Source: Aricia agestis
Taxonomy: Eukaryota; Arthropoda; Insecta; Lepidoptera; Lycaenidae
Direction: 5' to 3'
Assembly: GCF_905147365.1 (NCBI RefSeq)
Contig: NC_056421.1
Span: 13,534,001-13,598,000, forward strand
DNA: 64,000 nucleotides
This document shows positions 1 to 11,394 of this stretch, piece after piece. Every line of letters begins with the position of its first letter. The stretch's first letter is position 1. A program made the position numbers and the translations under genes. The notes beneath the pieces were generated by a model. The model was given only the letters and a program-made list of their open reading frames with translations, searched no databases and was not told the DNA's origin.

Positions 1-1371
1 ATAATGAAGAAATACGAGTGTGCAAAAAGTTCTTTATGGCTACCTTAGATATTAACGACCGAGTTGTAAGAACAGTTTTTAATAAGAGAGAGCTAGGTTT
101 TGTTGAGGTAGATAAAAGAGGAAAACATGGCAATCATAAAAAAATTGATGAATCCATTAAAAAATCTGTCAGAGATCACATACAGTCGATACCACGAATA
201 GAAAGCCACTATATTAGAAAAAATTCTAGCCGAGAGTTCATCGATGGTGGTAAATGTATTGCAGATTTATATGAAGATTACAAAACAGAATGTTTAAAGC
301 AAGGTCTTCCAGCAGCACACCACGAAATGTACGCAAAAATCTTTAACCAAGAATTTAACATAAGCTTCTTCATACCTAAAAAAGATCGTTGCGAGTTATG
401 TGTTAGTTATGAAAATGCCGATAGCTCTGGAAAAGAGAAATTGAATATTAAGTATACAACGCACTTAGAAGAAAAAGAACTGTCTAGACTCGAAAAAGAG
501 AAAGAAAAACTTAATGTGAGTGCTGACTATATTGTTGCAGTGTATGATTTACAGGCTGTGCTGCAAACGCCAAAAGGAGATGTTTCCGTATTCTATTATA
601 AGTCGAAATTAAATAATCTAAATTTTACAATAAGTGAACTTGGATCTGATTATACGGAATGCTATTTATGGCATGAAGGAGAAGCTAACAGAGGCGCAGA
701 CGAAATCGGATCTTGCATACTTGATTTTATAGATAAGAAAATGGTAGATTATGATGGGCCAGGGATTGAAATAGTATTTTTTTCAGACAATTGCTGTGGC
801 CAGCAGAAGAATAAATTTATTTTTTCAATGTACATTTTCGCTTTGTTAAAGTATCCTAAGATAAAATCAATAACTCATAAGTACCTCATCACCGGCCACA
901 CACAAAATGAAGGTGATTCTGTACATTCCACTATAGAAAAGGCTATTAAGAAAAACCTTAAGTCTGGCCCCATTTATGTCCCCAGCCAATATGCACAAAT
1001 TATCAGAACCGCAAAAAAAAAAAGGTAAACCATACCACGTGAACGAAATGAGCTTTAAAAATTTTTTTTCAATGAAGAGTTTATCAGAAGACATCGGCTT
1101 CAATGCGAAGAATTTGAAGACTGCTGATTTGAAAGTTTTTAAAGTGACCCAAGGCGAACCTAACAAAGTTTTTTATAAACATTCCTATAAAGATGATCAT
1201 TTTAAGGAGGCTGAAATCAGCCGAAAACAAATCAACTCCGAAAATATTAACATTAAAAGGGCGTATAGATGTCGCCCTAAAATAAAAGAGAATAAAAAAA
1301 AAGATCTCTTAAGTTTATTGGAGAATAATCACATTCCCAATTACTATTCTTCTTTTTATTCCCAACTTTAA
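1..1371 (+). pseudogene. 3' part of insect DUF7869-like (transposase-like) protein gene, frameshifted
   Basis: The gene runs off the left edge: the frame is open from base 3 and reads NEEIRVCKKFFMATLDI, so the GTG at 18 is not a real start. About 337 residues are readable to base 1012, where an 11-A run (1013-1023) shifts the frame; the next frame continues with GKPYHVNEMSFKNFF to a TAA at 1371. Ten A's would join the two parts, so one extra A breaks the gene. Recognisable signatures are a VCKKFF..TL segment, a C-x2-C pair (DRCELC), VYDLQAVLQTP, SDNCCGQQKNKF, GHTQNEGDSVHS, and SGPIYVPSQYAQIIRTAKK. These recall a multi-copy insect family of uncharacterised proteins (DUF7869-like). The order D ... 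DN ... E-GD is compatible with an RNase H-fold (DDE-type) nuclease, which is inference. The break may be real decay or a homopolymer sequencing error. No function is known. Confidence 0.7.
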
Positions 1372-1375
1372 GGAA

Positions 1376-1527
1376 ACTAATTAAGTTATTAGTTATGTGT
1401 TGCACAGAGGCTATTGTCATGTTTTTTTATTTTTATTTTTGTAATTTAAAGATACTAATTAAGTTATACTAATAAGTATACTAATTAAGTTATACTTTGA
1501 AGAATCAAGAAGGTACTAATTAAGTTT
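1376..1527 (+). repeat. four copies of a 13-base motif after the DUF7869-like gene
   Basis: ACTAATTAAGTTA occurs at 1376-1388, 1454-1466 and 1480-1492, with a one-base variant at 1515-1527. All four are in direct orientation and the first begins five bases after the stop codon of the broken gene. Clustered short repeats next to a transposase-like gene often mark subterminal binding sites, but no terminal inverted repeat was found here. Confidence 0.6.
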
Positions 1528-1968
1528 TTACGATGTAAATGGTGGGTCAAAGATAATGTAATATTTTAACGTAGCTTAATATTATTTGTGATTTGGAGAG
1601 TTCCTTTAAAATAATGCTTAGATTTTGTTGGTTATTTAGAGTTTTTGAAATTATTTTCCTCGCTTTATTGTTTAAGAAGTAGTATTTTATTTTAATATCT
1701 GTTGCTAAGTAATGTGAAAAAGAGTCACATTATGGGACACATTTTCTTTTTTCTTTAATAAATTTACATATTTTCTTATAGAGTGTTTTTTCTTTCTTTC
1801 TGTAAACAAGCTTAATAAATTCTTCACTTGTTTCTGTTTTTGAAAGTTGCAAATCAATAATAATAAATTAGTAATAACACAAATAGTTAAAAAATATATT
1901 TAAATCGCGTTTTTCTCAAAACTTGTTTTTTTGTGATATGACACTTTTTTAGAGGATGTGCGATATAA
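1528..1968. other. AT-rich stretch without recognised features
   Basis: Mostly runs of T and A; no sustained reading frame or recognised repeat was seen. Confidence 0.5.
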
Positions 1969-2119
1969 ACACGCACTTTCTCGGTGCATACACATTCACA
2001 TCCGACAAGCCAAGCAGATGCATGCGTAAGCCCTGCTCCACCAACACTCCGCTCCAAGCAGTACCAAGTTTCCGCCAGTGTTTGCTTCTCGTCTCCTCAA
2101 CCTGCACCTCCTTCTCCAG

Positions 2120-2213
2120 GAATCTTCCATCCGGCATCCTTCACCCTCAAGATACAGTCCACTGCTCTACCACCTGGCGACCACGGCCCCGCCGAGTTTG
2201 TCGTGTCGCCAAC
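2120..2213 (+). CDS. candidate internal exon of an unidentified host gene
   Basis: The GC-rich island at about 1969-2213 stands out from AT-rich flanks. A pyrimidine-rich tract ending CCTTCTCCAG (to 2119) resembles a splice acceptor, and CCAACAG|GTATTG at 2213/2214 resembles a donor. The 94 bases between encode GIFHPASFTLKIQS followed by TALPPGDHGPAEFVVSPT with no stop. The same frame is open upstream to 1969 through a proline- and serine-rich segment, so the exon could start earlier, for example after the AG at about 1952. I do not recognise the protein. No partner exons were found in the window, so this is only a candidate; a decayed repeat or retrocopy is equally possible. Confidence 0.25.
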
Positions 2214-2215
2214 AG

Positions 2216-3282
2216 GTATTGCAAAATAAATAGATGTGCGTATAAATTTAGGTAGTAATAGTATGAAATTAGATAATTAATGTCGATTGTTTTTTTGTAT
2301 GGGAAACAAACCACCTTAAGATGATACTCTCCTGGCACCTCGATGGTCCGGTGAAATATTTATTTGCGACCGTTTAGACGCTGTCTGTGTGCGGAACGTG
2401 CCGCGCCCGCGCTAGATGGATTCCGATAAGGGTCTCTTTTCGTGTACAGAAAAATATATTGGAATCGCTCTGGAAAACTTATGATGGTGTCCGCTGTCCA
2501 GCTGAAGCGAGGATGAAGATATCTTGAAGATATACACTCTATCAAATGGGAGTGTGGCGCAATAGGTACGAATAGCGCCAATATCCTCCATCGCCCTATC
2601 GAAGTTTTTTAGATGTGGCGATATATGGCGATAGCAGAATTTATTATATCAATATTATTCGCTCGGTCCGAAGACCTACCTTTGCGGCCATGCACATTCT
2701 CACAGAAGCAGGAAGTTATTTGGTTATAAAGCGGACTAAAAACTACATCTACATTTTTAGAGCTTTAAAATTTTATTTTTGTCTTAGCAACATATTATAC
2801 AGGGTGCAATTAAACCTTCCGGATGAATTTCGATATATTGATCCTTGTTAAAAATAAAAATACACGTATATTTTATTTTATAATCACCCAGTACTAAAAT
2901 GTTGAGAAAAAAAACAACACCCTATTTTTGTGGTTAAATGGACTCTCCTAATAGTACCTAAACCTTAAAAAAAATTTGGCCCGTAGGTTTAATTGCCGTA
3001 ACAGGCATATTTTTAGACATTTTTCTCTCTATTTTCTATGTAAGACTGGACAGCACTCTATTTAATCAACGCATCTACCGGCGAATTGCAAAGCCAACGA
3101 AGTCTCCGATTCCAATTCCCAAAAATTCCCAAATACTCCGCCAGCGACCAACTACCGACAGCACCTAACATGCAAATTTGTTTCCCGTCCCAAAATAGGT
3201 GTCCTCAAAAACTGGAGCTTCGTTTATTTATCACAAAGATTGAGGAAAAAACGTATCTCCTAACTTTATAACCACACTGTTT
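2216..3282. other. anonymous intergenic DNA
   Basis: No protein match or recognised repeat was seen. Short frames here are interrupted and lack coding character. Confidence 0.4.
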
Positions 3283-3640
3283 TAACCGACTTCGAAAAAA
3301 GGAGGTTATCAATAATTCGACACGTAAATTGTATGTAATATTCCCAGAACTGCCCAGTTTTCGTTTGTGTTAGTCTATTAATCAGCATCTGAGCAAATGT
3401 GCCAAATTTCAAAAGTGTATGTAATATGTATGTATGTATGTTTTTATCTTTGTGTTCGTCTATCTCTGGAACTACAAGGCTGATTTAAGTAATTCTTTTT
3501 TTGTTGTACTAGGTATTGTTCAACTTAGGGAATAGTGTAAGTTTAATCAAAATCGGTGCAGTAGTTTCTGAGATTGGGCAATTTTAATTCTCAATTACTT
3601 ACAATTTTGAAGTCGGTTTTATCTTTTTAAAATACTATTA
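3283..3640 (+). repeat. ACCGACTTC...GGAGG dispersed repeat, copy 1
   Basis: The segment starts ACCGACTTCGAAAAAAGGAG and contains ATCAAAATCGGTGCAGTAGT, then ends near GAAGTCGGTTTTATC. This opening and closing pair is very common in lepidopteran intergenic DNA. Other copies or fragments lie near 4943, 22990 (minus), 24890 (minus), 31104 and 52795 (minus). Confidence 0.55.
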
Positions 3641-4940
3641 TTATATATAGAAAAATTATAGGTATAAAATGGCTTGCTTTGACCGTCTGACTTTTCTAAG
3701 GTATCAGACACGGACAAAACTTTGTGTGGCTATAACGTCGGCATAAATATAGAGGTTATTAGCAAGATAGGGAATATGGGGAACTATAATTATTATCCGT
3801 GAGATTTTACCAATAAATATTGGATCAATAGTCCCACAGATTATAACAATGAGTATAGATCAAATTATATTAAATTTCAACAATTTATGCATTTCAAAAT
3901 GGCCTCAATTAGTGTTGGGGCCATTATAAGGCCACGTGTTGTGGGCACGTGTGTGTGGGACATAAGCCAGCCCTACCGAGGGCTCAAAAGGGCTCACGAA
4001 CATATTTGCCCTAATGTAATTCTATAAGGGCTCTAACTCTATATTTCATTTAATCAGAATTAAAGAAAGGCTAGAAAAAATTATAATACTGTTTTTGCTA
4101 TTTCACGTTTGAGGCTAGTTTCTTTACATAGTTTTGATGAAACAAAAGGTTTCGGAATCACAGCGATAAAACAACGCTCATGTGACCGTCGCCATTTTAC
4201 AGAAAGCTTGATCTAGTTTGTCATACACAACACAGTTTATACCATAATAATATTATATTTACGTACACAATGGAGTATGTCTGTAAAAGAGATGTATTTT
4301 ATCAAACATATTATCTTTTGCTCTGTGTGATATCCCTTAGTTATATGTTGCGAGCCCTTTTATAACGTATATAAGACCGGCTTACTCGTGGCCCGCTGCT
4401 TATGTGATTGTACGAACAAAATTATTTGCCTCATACAGGGAATCCCCGATATAATAACTTATTTCTATCTGAACCTTATTTACTTTAGCGGGATTTCTAA
4501 ACTGTATTGGGATCTTCGAGTTTTCCAATCAAGCGAAAGCGAAGCCACATTGGTTGGTGATTGTTGAGTTGCGTCGTTGGAACGGAACAGCGTAAGTATA
4601 CGCCACATTTGCGTTGTGGCTACGCAACATAATACAAGACTGACAACGCATCACGTCATTCACGCCCCCACTTCATCAGCTGTCCGTCTGTCAAATAACT
4701 GCATCCGACAACGCAACGCATTTACGGCGTATCTTTTGTCGATGTCAATGTCAAAATATAAAAGGTAAACGTTGTCGCACCGTCAACGCTCAAAAACGTT
4801 GCGACAACGCATTGTAAAGGAGCAACGTGGCCAAAAAACTTCATTGAATATTACAAAAGCCATCAAATAATTCATGGAATTGAAAATTCTAATCCATCAC
4901 AATGACAGTAGAACTTTTAGGCTGGCCGCATACACACGTT
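3641..4940. other. anonymous DNA with a CAACGC-rich segment
   Basis: No gene recognised. From about 4565 to 4830 the words AACGC, GTTGCG and ACAACGCA recur on both strands, suggesting an eroded fold-back element whose ends could not be fixed. Confidence 0.35.
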
Positions 4941-5330
4941 TTTGACCGACTTCCAAAAAGGAGGAGGTAATACGTTCGGCTGTATGTATTTTTTTTAATG
5001 TATGTTCAACGATTACTCAACCGTTTATGATCCGATTTTCAAAATTATTTTTGTGCGTATTCGATTTCCGAATTCGTTTTCCGTATTCGAAAATCCGAAT
5101 GTATGGAATCAGTAGAAAATACATGAACTGGAATAATCGGGAAAAAGCGAACGTTCGCTTTTTTCGATTATTCCGGAACGAATTCCGCACGAAGCTGTAC
5201 GTTTCAAGTGCAAACCGGCGAGTTCGCGCATGAAAAAAAAAAATGAACGTATGCGCTAGTTTCACGGAATTCCAAATCGGTAATCGAATACGGAAAACGT
5301 GCCTAGAACTAACAGATGGTGCCAAAACAT
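4941..5330 (+). repeat. ACCGACTTCC repeat carrying an embedded palindrome
   Basis: It opens with ACCGACTTCCAAAAAGGAGG followed by TACGTTCGGCTGTATG. Inside, 5130-5173 is a near-perfect palindrome: AATAATCGGGAAAAAGCGAA meets its complement at AACGTTCGCT. The outer parts share CGTATTCG and CGAATACGG words in opposite orientation, so the inner unit is probably a fold-back MITE inserted in the repeat. Confidence 0.5.
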
Positions 5331-6229
5331 TAATAACCACAAAATTACCTCAAAACTCAATAAAGAAGAAACAAAGAATCAATCATCCATTCAAAAACCC
5401 TTATCCGCGCCCAATTTCCCATCAAACAAACCCAAAGAAAAATCACAGGCGCATTTCTCGCTCATACATTTTATTCCACTTAATATAAATAATGGAGAAG
5501 TATTAAGATTCAAATTAGAGTCTATCTCTTTAACCGCCCGAATCCCCCTAAATAAATAATCTTCTCCCTCTTCCCTCCCCTTTCCCCCTCCTATCGGTGG
5601 GTAAAAAAATGATTAACATTTTCATGAAGACGGCATTTCCATTTAGAGCTTTGTCGGGATTCAGGTCATCCTATTAACTATTTTGTCATGGAAATTATTT
5701 TACTGGAATTTCTAAAATGGCGGCTCTGAATTTTTTCCTGGTAATTCGGATGGAATTTTACGGTAGGAGTTTAAGGCCCTTCCCCTACGGAGATTCCGTA
5801 ATTTACCGTTTTTGAGCCTTATAAACTCATATTTTGAAAGTTACAAAGTTATAATAAAAATACAACAACAATCTTCAGTATATCACATTCCATTCCCCGT
5901 TTTAAATTTTCTATTTTTAATTTTTATTTATTATACTTAAGATATGATAATATTAGCTTCCAAAGTAATACCAATTTATTAAAATTGAAGCATACTTTCA
6001 GCATCCCCCTAGTATTTACAAATTACGTTTATTTGAAATACACGACAATAGATAGATTTTCATTAGCTACATATTCCCCGTTTTAATTTTTTTTAGATCA
6101 ATTTTGAACTAAGATAAGTTAAAAAAATAGGATTTTTGTGCGATCTCGGCAACGCGTCAAATGTATGGTCAAGGTCGTTTGCTCGGGGGATGGCCTTAAG
6201 GTGTGTAACAATAATTAAGGACTAGTCAA
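5331..6229. other. anonymous AT-rich DNA
   Basis: No recognised gene or repeat. Confidence 0.4.
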
Positions 6230-6439
6230 AGCCAAAGCTTGCGTAATTTTCGTGAGTCGTGAGTGAGAGCAGAATTTCGGTCGGCAGAAATTCTGCTGCA
6301 TTCATTTTCATAGAAAATTCCTACTTCATTCACACGAGCGTAATTCTGTGAGTCATGATCAGTATTCAGTATGAAAAAAAAAATTACGCGACCGAAATTC
6401 TGCCACTCACGACTCATAAAACTACGCTCGTTTGGCTTC
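6230..6439. mobile_element. fold-back MITE, about 210 bp
   Basis: Arms of about 55 bases are inverted copies: AGCCAAA, GCGTA, TGAGTCGTGAGTG and AGAATTTCGGTCG recur in the same order on the other strand from the right end. It encodes no protein. Target duplication unclear. Confidence 0.6.
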
Positions 6440-6844
6440 ACCCTTATGAAAATTCGGAATTAAATTTGGTATAAGTACAGCATTTTACGTCGTTAATAAT
6501 GTGGAGCGTCATGTTCAATTGAGAAATCGTAGAATTATTATAGTCCGTAGAAAATTGCTTGTCGTATACTTAAGATCCGTTTCTAGATCTTCTACTAAAC
6601 TTAATAATATTATCTAAAATCTTCATGCGGAATTCGTAAAATGACAAAGAATATTAAAATATTTATTCAAATCATATACGTGGAGAGAAAACAGAAATCG
6701 CTTCGCAGTTCCCGCGCCAGCCAATCTGCATAGTGCGACCCGTGGACATCAAAAATGCAAACTCCATACACCCCATACAACCACACCACAATGTAAAACA
6801 CAGTAGACTATCGTCATACTTCAAGTTGACAAAATTTTTATTGT
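6440..6844. other. anonymous DNA
   Basis: No recognised gene or repeat. Confidence 0.4.
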
Positions 6845-6846
6845 TA

Positions 6847-7012
6847 GGGTTGATTCAGACCGCAACGTGACGCGTAGATGCATTTCTACATTTATATGGA
6901 TTTAACAGATTCGCAAGACGTCTCACGCAATTGAAATCTGTCAAATCCATACAAATTTATGCCGCGCCGCGCCTCGCCTCGCCTCGTCGTGTTGCATGGT
7001 CTGAATTGACCC
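6847..7012. mobile_element. fold-back MITE, GGGTYRATTCAGACC family, copy 1
   Basis: Ends GGGTTGATTCAGACCGCAAC and GGTCTGAATTGACCC are inverted copies, with TA on each side (6845-6846 and 7013-7014). Inner words GACGCGTAGATGCA and AGACGTCTCACGC also appear in a partial copy at about 29935-30050, and an end-related copy lies at 19643. Confidence 0.65.
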
Positions 7013-7014
7013 TA

Positions 7015-7806
7015 AATCTTCATATTCACCTCAATATACCGCTAATACCGAGCTCTACATTATTTTGAAGCATATTTTCTGTTTAATTTTACATCACTAC
7101 TCATAGGACACTGTCAGTAGTTTGAAGAATACGATAAAGTTCGAATTGATCACACGCACATAATATAAGCTTGACTACAAAATATATCTTTGAGAAGCAA
7201 AAAAAAAATCATCAAATCTGCTCAAACTACTTATTGTATTTAAATTTGGTTTTGTACAATACTTCTTCGAACGTCCCTAATCTTAGGGACATCTACAATA
7301 CTGCTAAATTACTTAAATACATACAAGAATATCCTATGCATGTATAACTTAAAAACTTCCTTGAAATTTTTCGTTAGTGAAAAAAAACAACGCATCACTT
7401 CGCGCGCGCGTAATATACTGTGCTGTCCAAAATTTCAAGGACACTAAGTTACTGTACTGCATAACATAATATTGTACAAACACCACCATACACCAGTCAC
7501 ATCACGTGCTAAACGTGATCACAAATAGAATTTAACAGGGCCCTGCGCGTCTTCGAAATATTTAAAACGCTGACTCTACCTTCGCATATTGGTCCGAATT
7601 CCCTGACATTTTGCATGAATATGCAAAATAAAACTCGATTCTGTCTACCTTTACATAATATAATTCTGTCACTAATGTAATGCATGGTTTTCTGCTTTTA
7701 TGATGGTGATGTGGTGATTGTGGCAGTCTATGTGTCGCTTAATGTACTAACTAATCGACCTACGTTACTAAAGTTTAATTAATAAAGTTATGTAAAATCG
7801 CATACA
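7015..7806. other. anonymous AT-rich DNA
   Basis: No recognised gene or repeat beyond a short CGCGCGCG run near 7402. Confidence 0.4.
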
Positions 7807-8217
7807 TTTTTAGGGTTCCGTACCCAAAGGATAAAAACGAGACCCTATTACTGGGACTTCGATGTATGTCCGTCTGTCTGTCTGTCTCCAGGCTGTATCT
7901 CAAGAACCGCTGTAGCTAGACTTCTGAAATTTTCATAGATTGTGTATTTCTGTTACCGCTATAAAAACAAAATAAAATTAATATTTAAGGGGGGCTCTCA
8001 TACAACAAACGTGATTTTTTTGGCTTTTTTTTGCTCGATATCAATAATGGCTTCCTTAATTATATATTATGTACTTTAATCATTAATAATAATACTAAAA
8101 TAAAATAAAAAAATAAGGGGGCCCCGACACAAAAAAACACAATTTTTGGCCTAATTTTGCTCGTTACGATACGGAACCCTTCGTGGCCTTGCCCAACTCG
8201 CACTTGGCCGATTTTTT
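7807..8217 (+). mobile_element. lepidopteran GGGTTCCGTAC microsatellite-bearing repeat, copy 1
   Basis: It starts TTTTTAGGGTTCCGTACCC, carries GTCTGTCTGTCTGTC, then AGGCTGTATCTCAAGAACCG and GGGGGGCTCTCATACAAC, and ends TACGGAACCCTTCG...CTCGCACTTGGCCGATTTTT. The ends form an imperfect inverted repeat. This non-coding family is abundant in Lepidoptera; its mobilising enzyme is not evident from this copy. Confidence 0.8.
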
Positions 8218-9117
8218 AATCTTACTTCGCCACCGAAACTATCGAATGTATTTTTACGAAGCGTCCAGGAACACAAAACGTACCATAATAATATACTTAA
8301 TTTTTTAAAAGCAAATTGTAAAACTCAATATTTTGATACGACAGTCGACATCCGATCAATAAAATATAATAATTAATCTGAGTATACTTCTTTATACCAA
8401 AGCGCAAAATAAATTAAGATTTTAATAAACTCTTTCATTCCAAGAAAAACTTTATCAAATCCGAGACCTCCTCGGGTTTTGTTTATACAAATTAAAATCT
8501 CATTCAGCCGCCTCGAGGCGTAAACGTTTCATTTCTTGCATTCAAACTTTTAATCCCGATTCCCGAGAAAAAATTGCGGATAGAATTTAAATTAAAAAGG
8601 ATACCGGCCGATGTAATCCTACCCGCCACAAAATCCTGCGAAATTTATCCTTTAATTACTTAAGAAAACACTCCTTTGAGATAATTAATAGTATCGCATT
8701 GCATCCCTCGACGGAAGATTGTTTGCAAACATTTTCACTGTGTTAGGATACAAGATTTAGCGAAGAGGTATCGAGTAGCTTCAGTTTATTCGGAAACTGA
8801 CAAAATTGTTTATCATCTTAATCGTGAAGTGGGTATAAGAAGACTTGAAGAAAATTTAAATATAATAATTTAAGATTTAGAAAACACAAACAATGTCTTC
8901 AATATGAATTTTTCAATCTATTCTTACTTTTAAATTAATGCAAAAGCGAACAATATCTTTAAAACATTCCCAAAAACCTTAATTCTCTCAAGCACATTTT
9001 CTGTTTTTTATTCTCATTTTTATTAATTTTAATACACTTCTTAAAATAAGACATACCTATCTAAATACTATTAATACACATGTGGAAGTAAAAGTAACTT
9101 TCGGAATCAGAAGGCCC
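8218..9117. other. anonymous AT-rich DNA
   Basis: No recognised gene or repeat. Confidence 0.4.
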
Positions 9118-9555
9118 TTAAGAGATACACCAGAGGCTAGAGAAATGAAAAAAAAGTACGTGTAATATCTATAGCTGTCTCCCTTACCTCAAGCCTATAC
9201 CGCAGAACGCGATAGAGACAACTGCAGAAAATCAACGATTCGTTGTCCCCTGATTCCTTCTCATACTTAACCGATTTAAGTATTTTTTTCATTAAAGATT
9301 AAAGAAAGGCTTGAGCTGTGTTCCTATGTTTTATTTTTTTGTATCATCTAGCCAAATCTGTTTTCTGGTTGTTTGAACACAGCGGAAAATCTGGCCATTT
9401 TTTTGGGTTTTTGAACGTTCATATCTTATTTAATAATTAAATTATGAAAAAAAAGAAAACATAGGGACATTGTATTAGTGGCCGTAGATATTGAGGAAAA
9501 AAATTATAACTCTACTAGCTTGTATGGAAAAAAGGGCGGTGTGGACTCCTCTTAA
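9118..9555 (-). mobile_element. TTAA-flanked MITE, GAGGATTCCACA family, copy A (inverted)
   Basis: This is a reverse-oriented, eroded copy of the elements at 27087 and 53095. It shares CGATTCGTTGTCCCCTGATT, CTGGCCATTTTTTTGGGTTT and TTGAACGTTCATATCTTATT. TTAA stands at both ends, as expected for piggyBac-type transposition. Confidence 0.7.
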
Positions 9556-9588
9556 TTATCAAGCTATCAGTACTCAAACTAACTTACT

Positions 9589-10190
9589 GATTCTGTGTGG
9601 AATATACTAGGCAAGCATAACTCGCGAAGAATCTAGAGTCAATAAAACTTTACTATTTTTTTTAATTTTCATGAAAGGAAATTTTAACACACTTCTCAAA
9701 CTAAGACTTTCTCTACACTCATGCTACCCTTACTTTTATTTTTGTAAACTTAGTAGTTAAGGCCCCCCCCCTTAACTACTAAGTTTACAAAAATCTTATG
9801 AATTCTGTGATTGGATATACTAGGCGAGCATGACTCCCGAGCTTCTCAAATTAAGACTCTCCAAGACACAATATTATGCCACTATAACTTTTACTGAACC
9901 CTTAACTACCAAGTAGAAGCGTAGCGTTTAGCGAGGACCCGTATTTTAAAAATTGATTCGCAGCCCCTAGAAGTGTTACCTTTTTTGACTTTTGAAATAT
10001 TTTGTAAAATAAAAAAAAAAAACTAGTTAGTAGTTATTGCTTCCGTACGTTGAGGGTCCGTGCCCGGGTACCCCATATAATTGATACGGCATATACAGCG
10101 TTAACTACGGCCCTGCTACCAAGCTTAAAGAAATCTCAACTCTCTATTGATTCTGTGATTGGATATACCAGGCGAGCATGCCTCGCGGGT
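9589..10190 (+). repeat. three spaced copies of a GATTCTGTG...GCGAGCATG segment
   Basis: A roughly 35-base block with GGATATACTAGGCGAGCATG recurs at about 9589, 9803 and 10147, with partly similar DNA between (for example ACTTCTCAAACTAAGACT and GCTTCTCAAATTAAGACT). The spacings are unequal, about 215 and 345 bases. This looks like a decayed tandem or segmental duplication. Confidence 0.5.
9738..9794. repeat. perfect 24-base hairpin with oligo-C loop
   Basis: 9738-9761 and 9771-9794 are exact reverse complements (core AAACTTAGTAGTTAAG) separated by a 9-base loop, G followed by C8. It lies between two copies of the spaced repeat above. Perfect arms suggest a recent inversion-duplication or a replication-slippage product. 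Confidence 0.9.
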
Positions 10191-10556
10191 GGTATGGGGA
10201 CCGCCCGGACTCTACCAGCGGGGCTCCAACCTTGAGACAACCTTCAAATACAAATTCACGCCCGCGGCCTTGTTCGTGAAATTCACGTCTCCTAGACCGT
10301 ACTTAGTGGAAACACGTAAATTGTTTGTAGACTCTAATAATGCTTATTAAATCAGGAATTCTGCGTGTATGTAAATTGGTCTATAAGTAAGATGGGCAAT
10401 AGAAAATGGAAAATGTATGCCTCTTTAGTCCTAAGAACTTTCTGAAGAAAGATTGTTCTCAAGTTAGTCAAACATACTAGTTAGCTTTCCAAAATCGATT
10501 TGTAAAAAAGTGAAAACGCCGCCCTGCACACGTAGTGTGTAGTTATAGAAGTTTAT
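10191..10556. other. anonymous DNA
   Basis: A short open frame near 10159-10350 has no recognised protein features. Confidence 0.35.
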
Positions 10557-10888
10557 ACGTGGGAGTGCCATGTTTCGGCACGACCATTCGTGCCGACTTC
10601 GGCCCATGCCGGCTCGACCGGAGAAATGCCACGTTCTCACAGAAAACCGGAGTGAAACAGCGCTTGAGCTGTGTTTCGCCGAGTGAGTGAGTTTACCGGA
10701 GGCCCAATCCCCTACCCCTTCCCTTCCCATTCCTACCCTCCCCTATTACCCTATTCCCTCGTAAAGGGCCGGCAATGCACCTGCAGCTCTTCTGATGCTG
10801 CGAGTGTCCATGGGCGACGGAAGTTGCTTTCCTGATGGAAATGGTGACCCATTTGGTCGTTTGCCCCCTTATTTCATGAAAAAAAAAT
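10557..10888 (+). mobile_element. retroposon with CATTTGGTCGTTTGCCCC tail, copy 1
   Basis: The element starts ACGTGGGAGTGCCATG, contains GGCTCGACCGGAGAAATGCC and a GTGAGTGAGTTTACCGGAGG block, a CCCTTCCCTACCCTCCC-type pyrimidine tract, then GGCCGGCAATGCACCTGCAG and TGTCCATGGGCGACGGAAGT, and ends in CCCCCTTATTTCATG plus an A run. The oligo-A end implies retroposition. Related copies: 12226, 21244, 25674, 25906 (minus), and 3' fragments at 25150 (minus), 49116 and 56893 (minus). It resembles Metulj or RTE-tailed lepidopteran retroposons; that naming is tentative. Confidence 0.75.
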
Positions 10889-11394
10889 TGAAACTAGAGG
10901 ACAAATGCTTAAGCGATTGGCATAACAAAAATCATACCCTAAATTGGATGCGATATTTTCAATAGCGATTCTTGTATGGAAATGATAATATTGTATAGGG
11001 GGATTTAGGGGGATTAGACAAAATGAAAAGACATGGCGTTTGCAATAATACATTTTAACAACGCTGTCCAAATTATCGAATGCACCTCATCTAAACGCCC
11101 ACCTACAGAACTCATTCAGCCTTGGTAATGGCAGAAGAGGTTAAAAATTTATGGCCGGCAGTGAAAATTGATTACAGCTTTATAGTTGTACCGAGTAAGC
11201 TGTTAAAGTGTACACAGTAATAAAAGCCAGCAAGGTTACCGCTTGAGTGCCGTTAGCGGACCGAAGGACGGAGATACTAGTACCCGTAGGACGACCAAGT
11301 GTTTGGAGAACGATGGATACGAGATAAATATTTAAGAACAAAAAAAAATTTGAAGAAAATAAGATGGTTTCGTTATGTGCAGCAAATTGCAAAC
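10889..11394. other. anonymous DNA
   Basis: No recognised gene or repeat. Confidence 0.35.

Noticed and set aside
867..1166. 99-codon frame on the minus strand
   Set aside because: Antisense shadow of the DUF7869-like coding sequence.
2165..2200. Minus-strand GGTGGTAGAGCAGTGGACT resembling a tRNA box A
   Set aside because: No box B at the proper distance and no matching repeat body.
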